Of a DNA stretch of 7,207 bases, positions 6,046 to 7,207 are shown in pieces (the first letter of the stretch is position 1; each line of letters begins with the position of its first letter). The notes under the pieces were generated by a model. It did no database searches and was not told the origin of the DNA. It was given only the letters and a program-made list of their open reading frames with translations. This stretch comes from a gamma proteobacterium symbiont of Lucinoma myriamae (GTDB taxonomy: Bacteria > Pseudomonadota > Gammaproteobacteria > GRL18): positions 1-7,207 of the forward strand of contig JAHXIM010000344.1 of NCBI GenBank assembly GCA_025655635.1. Reading direction: 5' to 3'. Made by a program: the position numbers and the translations under genes.

Positions 6046-7205
6046 ATGAAAAAAACAGGACTAAGCAAAAGTCCGAAGAAGCAGTTGAACAAGAAAATAC
6101 TGATAACACAAAGACTGTAAAGTCATCTTCTGGTGTTGCCTCTGCTTTTATTTTTCTGGCCGTGGTGTTTTCATTATCCACCGGTGGGGCCGCTTTTCTT
6201 TTGTTTCAAAGTTTAGAAAAAACACGTACTGACTTTGCCTCAAAACTTGATAAAACCCGCGCTGATCTCTCCAATGTCTCCATTAAAGTCAATGGTGATA
6301 TCACTGGTCAGTTAACGACTATCACTGACAAAATGGGGCGTATTACAGCAGATCAGCAACAGTTTCAACACCAGGTTTCAGGCCAGCAGCAAACAACTGA
6401 AGCCCTGTCAAAAAAGATGGAAATCAGCAATCAGCAGATGCTGCAGTCTATCGAAGTCTTATTTAAACAAAAAGGCCGTGAACGCATAGGCTGGGTTTTG
6501 GCTGAAGTCGAATATCTGTTGTTAATCGCAAATCACAGCCTGCAGCTGCAGCACGATGCACCAACAGCAATTACCGCTTTGGAAGCAGCTGATTCACGTC
6601 TGCTGGATACAGGTGATCCCGGTACCATTGAAAGCAGAACTCAAATTCGTGATGAAATACAACAATTAAAAGTATTGCAGCAGCCTGATGTCGTTGGCAT
6701 GGCCGCACGTCTGGCCAGCGTGATTAAGATGATGCCGTTACTACCGATTAAATATGCACAGGTTAATACCAAAAAGAAGATTGCAGATTTAATTGATAAA
6801 AAAGCCTCACATGATACTGCTGATCTGGAACAAGCAGGCAAAGACTTTTTGCATGAACTCAGAGGTCTGGTAGTTTTTCGTAAACTGCAGGAAACCCCCA
6901 AAGCACTGATGACGCCTGAGCAGCAATTCTTTTTGCAGCAAAACTTACAACTTAAATTAGAAACCGCTCGTCGCTCATTATTATTAGGACAACAAACACT
7001 CTTTCTTGAAAGCCTTAATGAAGCGGTTCAATGGCTGCAGGAATTTTTTGATTTAGAAAATTCTCACGTTAAACAAATAATAGAAGAATTACAAAATCTA
7101 CAGAAAATGACCATTAACAGCACAATGCCTGATATTTCTACTTCTATAAAAGTATTACGCTCTTATCAGAAAGAGCTTGAAAAACAGCAAGAGGTCGAAA
7201 AATGA
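6046..7205 (+). CDS. hemX: HemX-like inner-membrane protein, start out of phase by one base
   Basis: HemX is a membrane-anchored, coiled-coil protein found between hemD and hemY; it has been labelled a uroporphyrin-III methyltransferase, but a scaffold role for haem enzymes is more likely. The open frame runs to TGA 7203-7205 and is open from 6024, yet it has no ATG, GTG or TTG before the GTG at 6162, which lies inside the membrane helix. Codons from 6054 encode a charged cytoplasmic segment (NRTKQKSEEAVEQENTD) and the full transmembrane helix (about 6132-6200), so the real start should be further upstream. The ATG at 6046 is followed by A7 and is one base out of phase; A8, or a -1 slip, would give MKKNRTKQKSEE and a protein of about 386 residues, near the usual HemX length. 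Downstream come a Gln-rich coiled coil, then the conserved GWVLAEVEYLLLIANHSLQL, ALEAADSRLLDTGDP and FFLQQNLQLKLETARRSLL blocks. The family call is firm; the start is unresolved. Confidence 0.85.
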
Positions 7206-7207
7206 TC
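7202..7207 (+). CDS. hemY: Start of next gene, presumably hemY (cut by window edge)
   Basis: The hemX stop codon overlaps an ATG in the arrangement ATGA (7202-7205), a common sign of translational coupling. Only two codons lie inside the window, so the protein cannot be identified from sequence. The hemY assignment rests solely on conserved hemD-hemX-hemY order in gammaproteobacteria. Confidence 0.35.

Noticed and set aside
6046..6120. A separate 24-residue basic peptide from ATG 6046
   Set aside because: The alternate frame gives a typical HemX N-terminus leading into the membrane helix, so the peptide is better explained as the out-of-phase start of hemX.
6641..6901. 86-codon minus-strand open frame inside hemX
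   Set aside because: It is antisense to conserved HemX sequence and has no domain or start signal.

Overview
The window reads as a chromosomal housekeeping and regulatory segment from an AT-rich gammaproteobacterium. The main evidence is gene order. An argH gene divergent from an algZ-algR two-component pair, followed by hemD-hemX and the first bases of what should be hemY, matches the argH / algZ-algR-hemC-hemD-hemX-hemY neighbourhood known from Pseudomonas and relatives. The low G+C excludes a typical Pseudomonas. I cannot name the genus.

Layout from left to right. (1) Positions 87-899 (+) hold a small PAS plus degenerate GGDEF signalling gene whose PAS domain is interrupted by an in-frame TAG at 168-170. 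(2) argH (-) at 950-2368 encodes argininosuccinate lyase. (3) A 177-bp divergent control region between argH and algZ contains a 13-bp perfect inverted repeat and two CRP-like half-site pairs. (4) algZ (TTG start) and algR (+) are tightly linked and encode a LytS-type membrane kinase and its LytTR response regulator. (5) An exported thioredoxin-fold protein with a CPYC motif (-) converges on algR. (6) A 224-bp divergent intergenic region carries a 13-bp inverted repeat with one mismatch and a consensus -10 box. (7) hemD and hemX (+) encode uroporphyrinogen-III synthase and its inner-membrane partner; hemX ends in an ATGA overlap with the next gene at the window edge.

Two functional themes dominate: tetrapyrrole synthesis (hemD, hemX, presumed hemY) and signal transduction (PAS/GGDEF remnant, AlgZ/AlgR), with arginine biosynthesis alongside. 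hemC, normally between algR and hemD, is absent, and the thioredoxin-fold gene occupies its place in the opposite orientation.

Two apparent lesions are the most noteworthy items: the TAG inside the PAS domain, and a one-base phase problem in an A7 tract at the start of hemX. Each could be real decay, recoding or slippage, or sequence error. I saw no mobile element, CRISPR array, tRNA or rRNA, and no clearly new multi-gene system.
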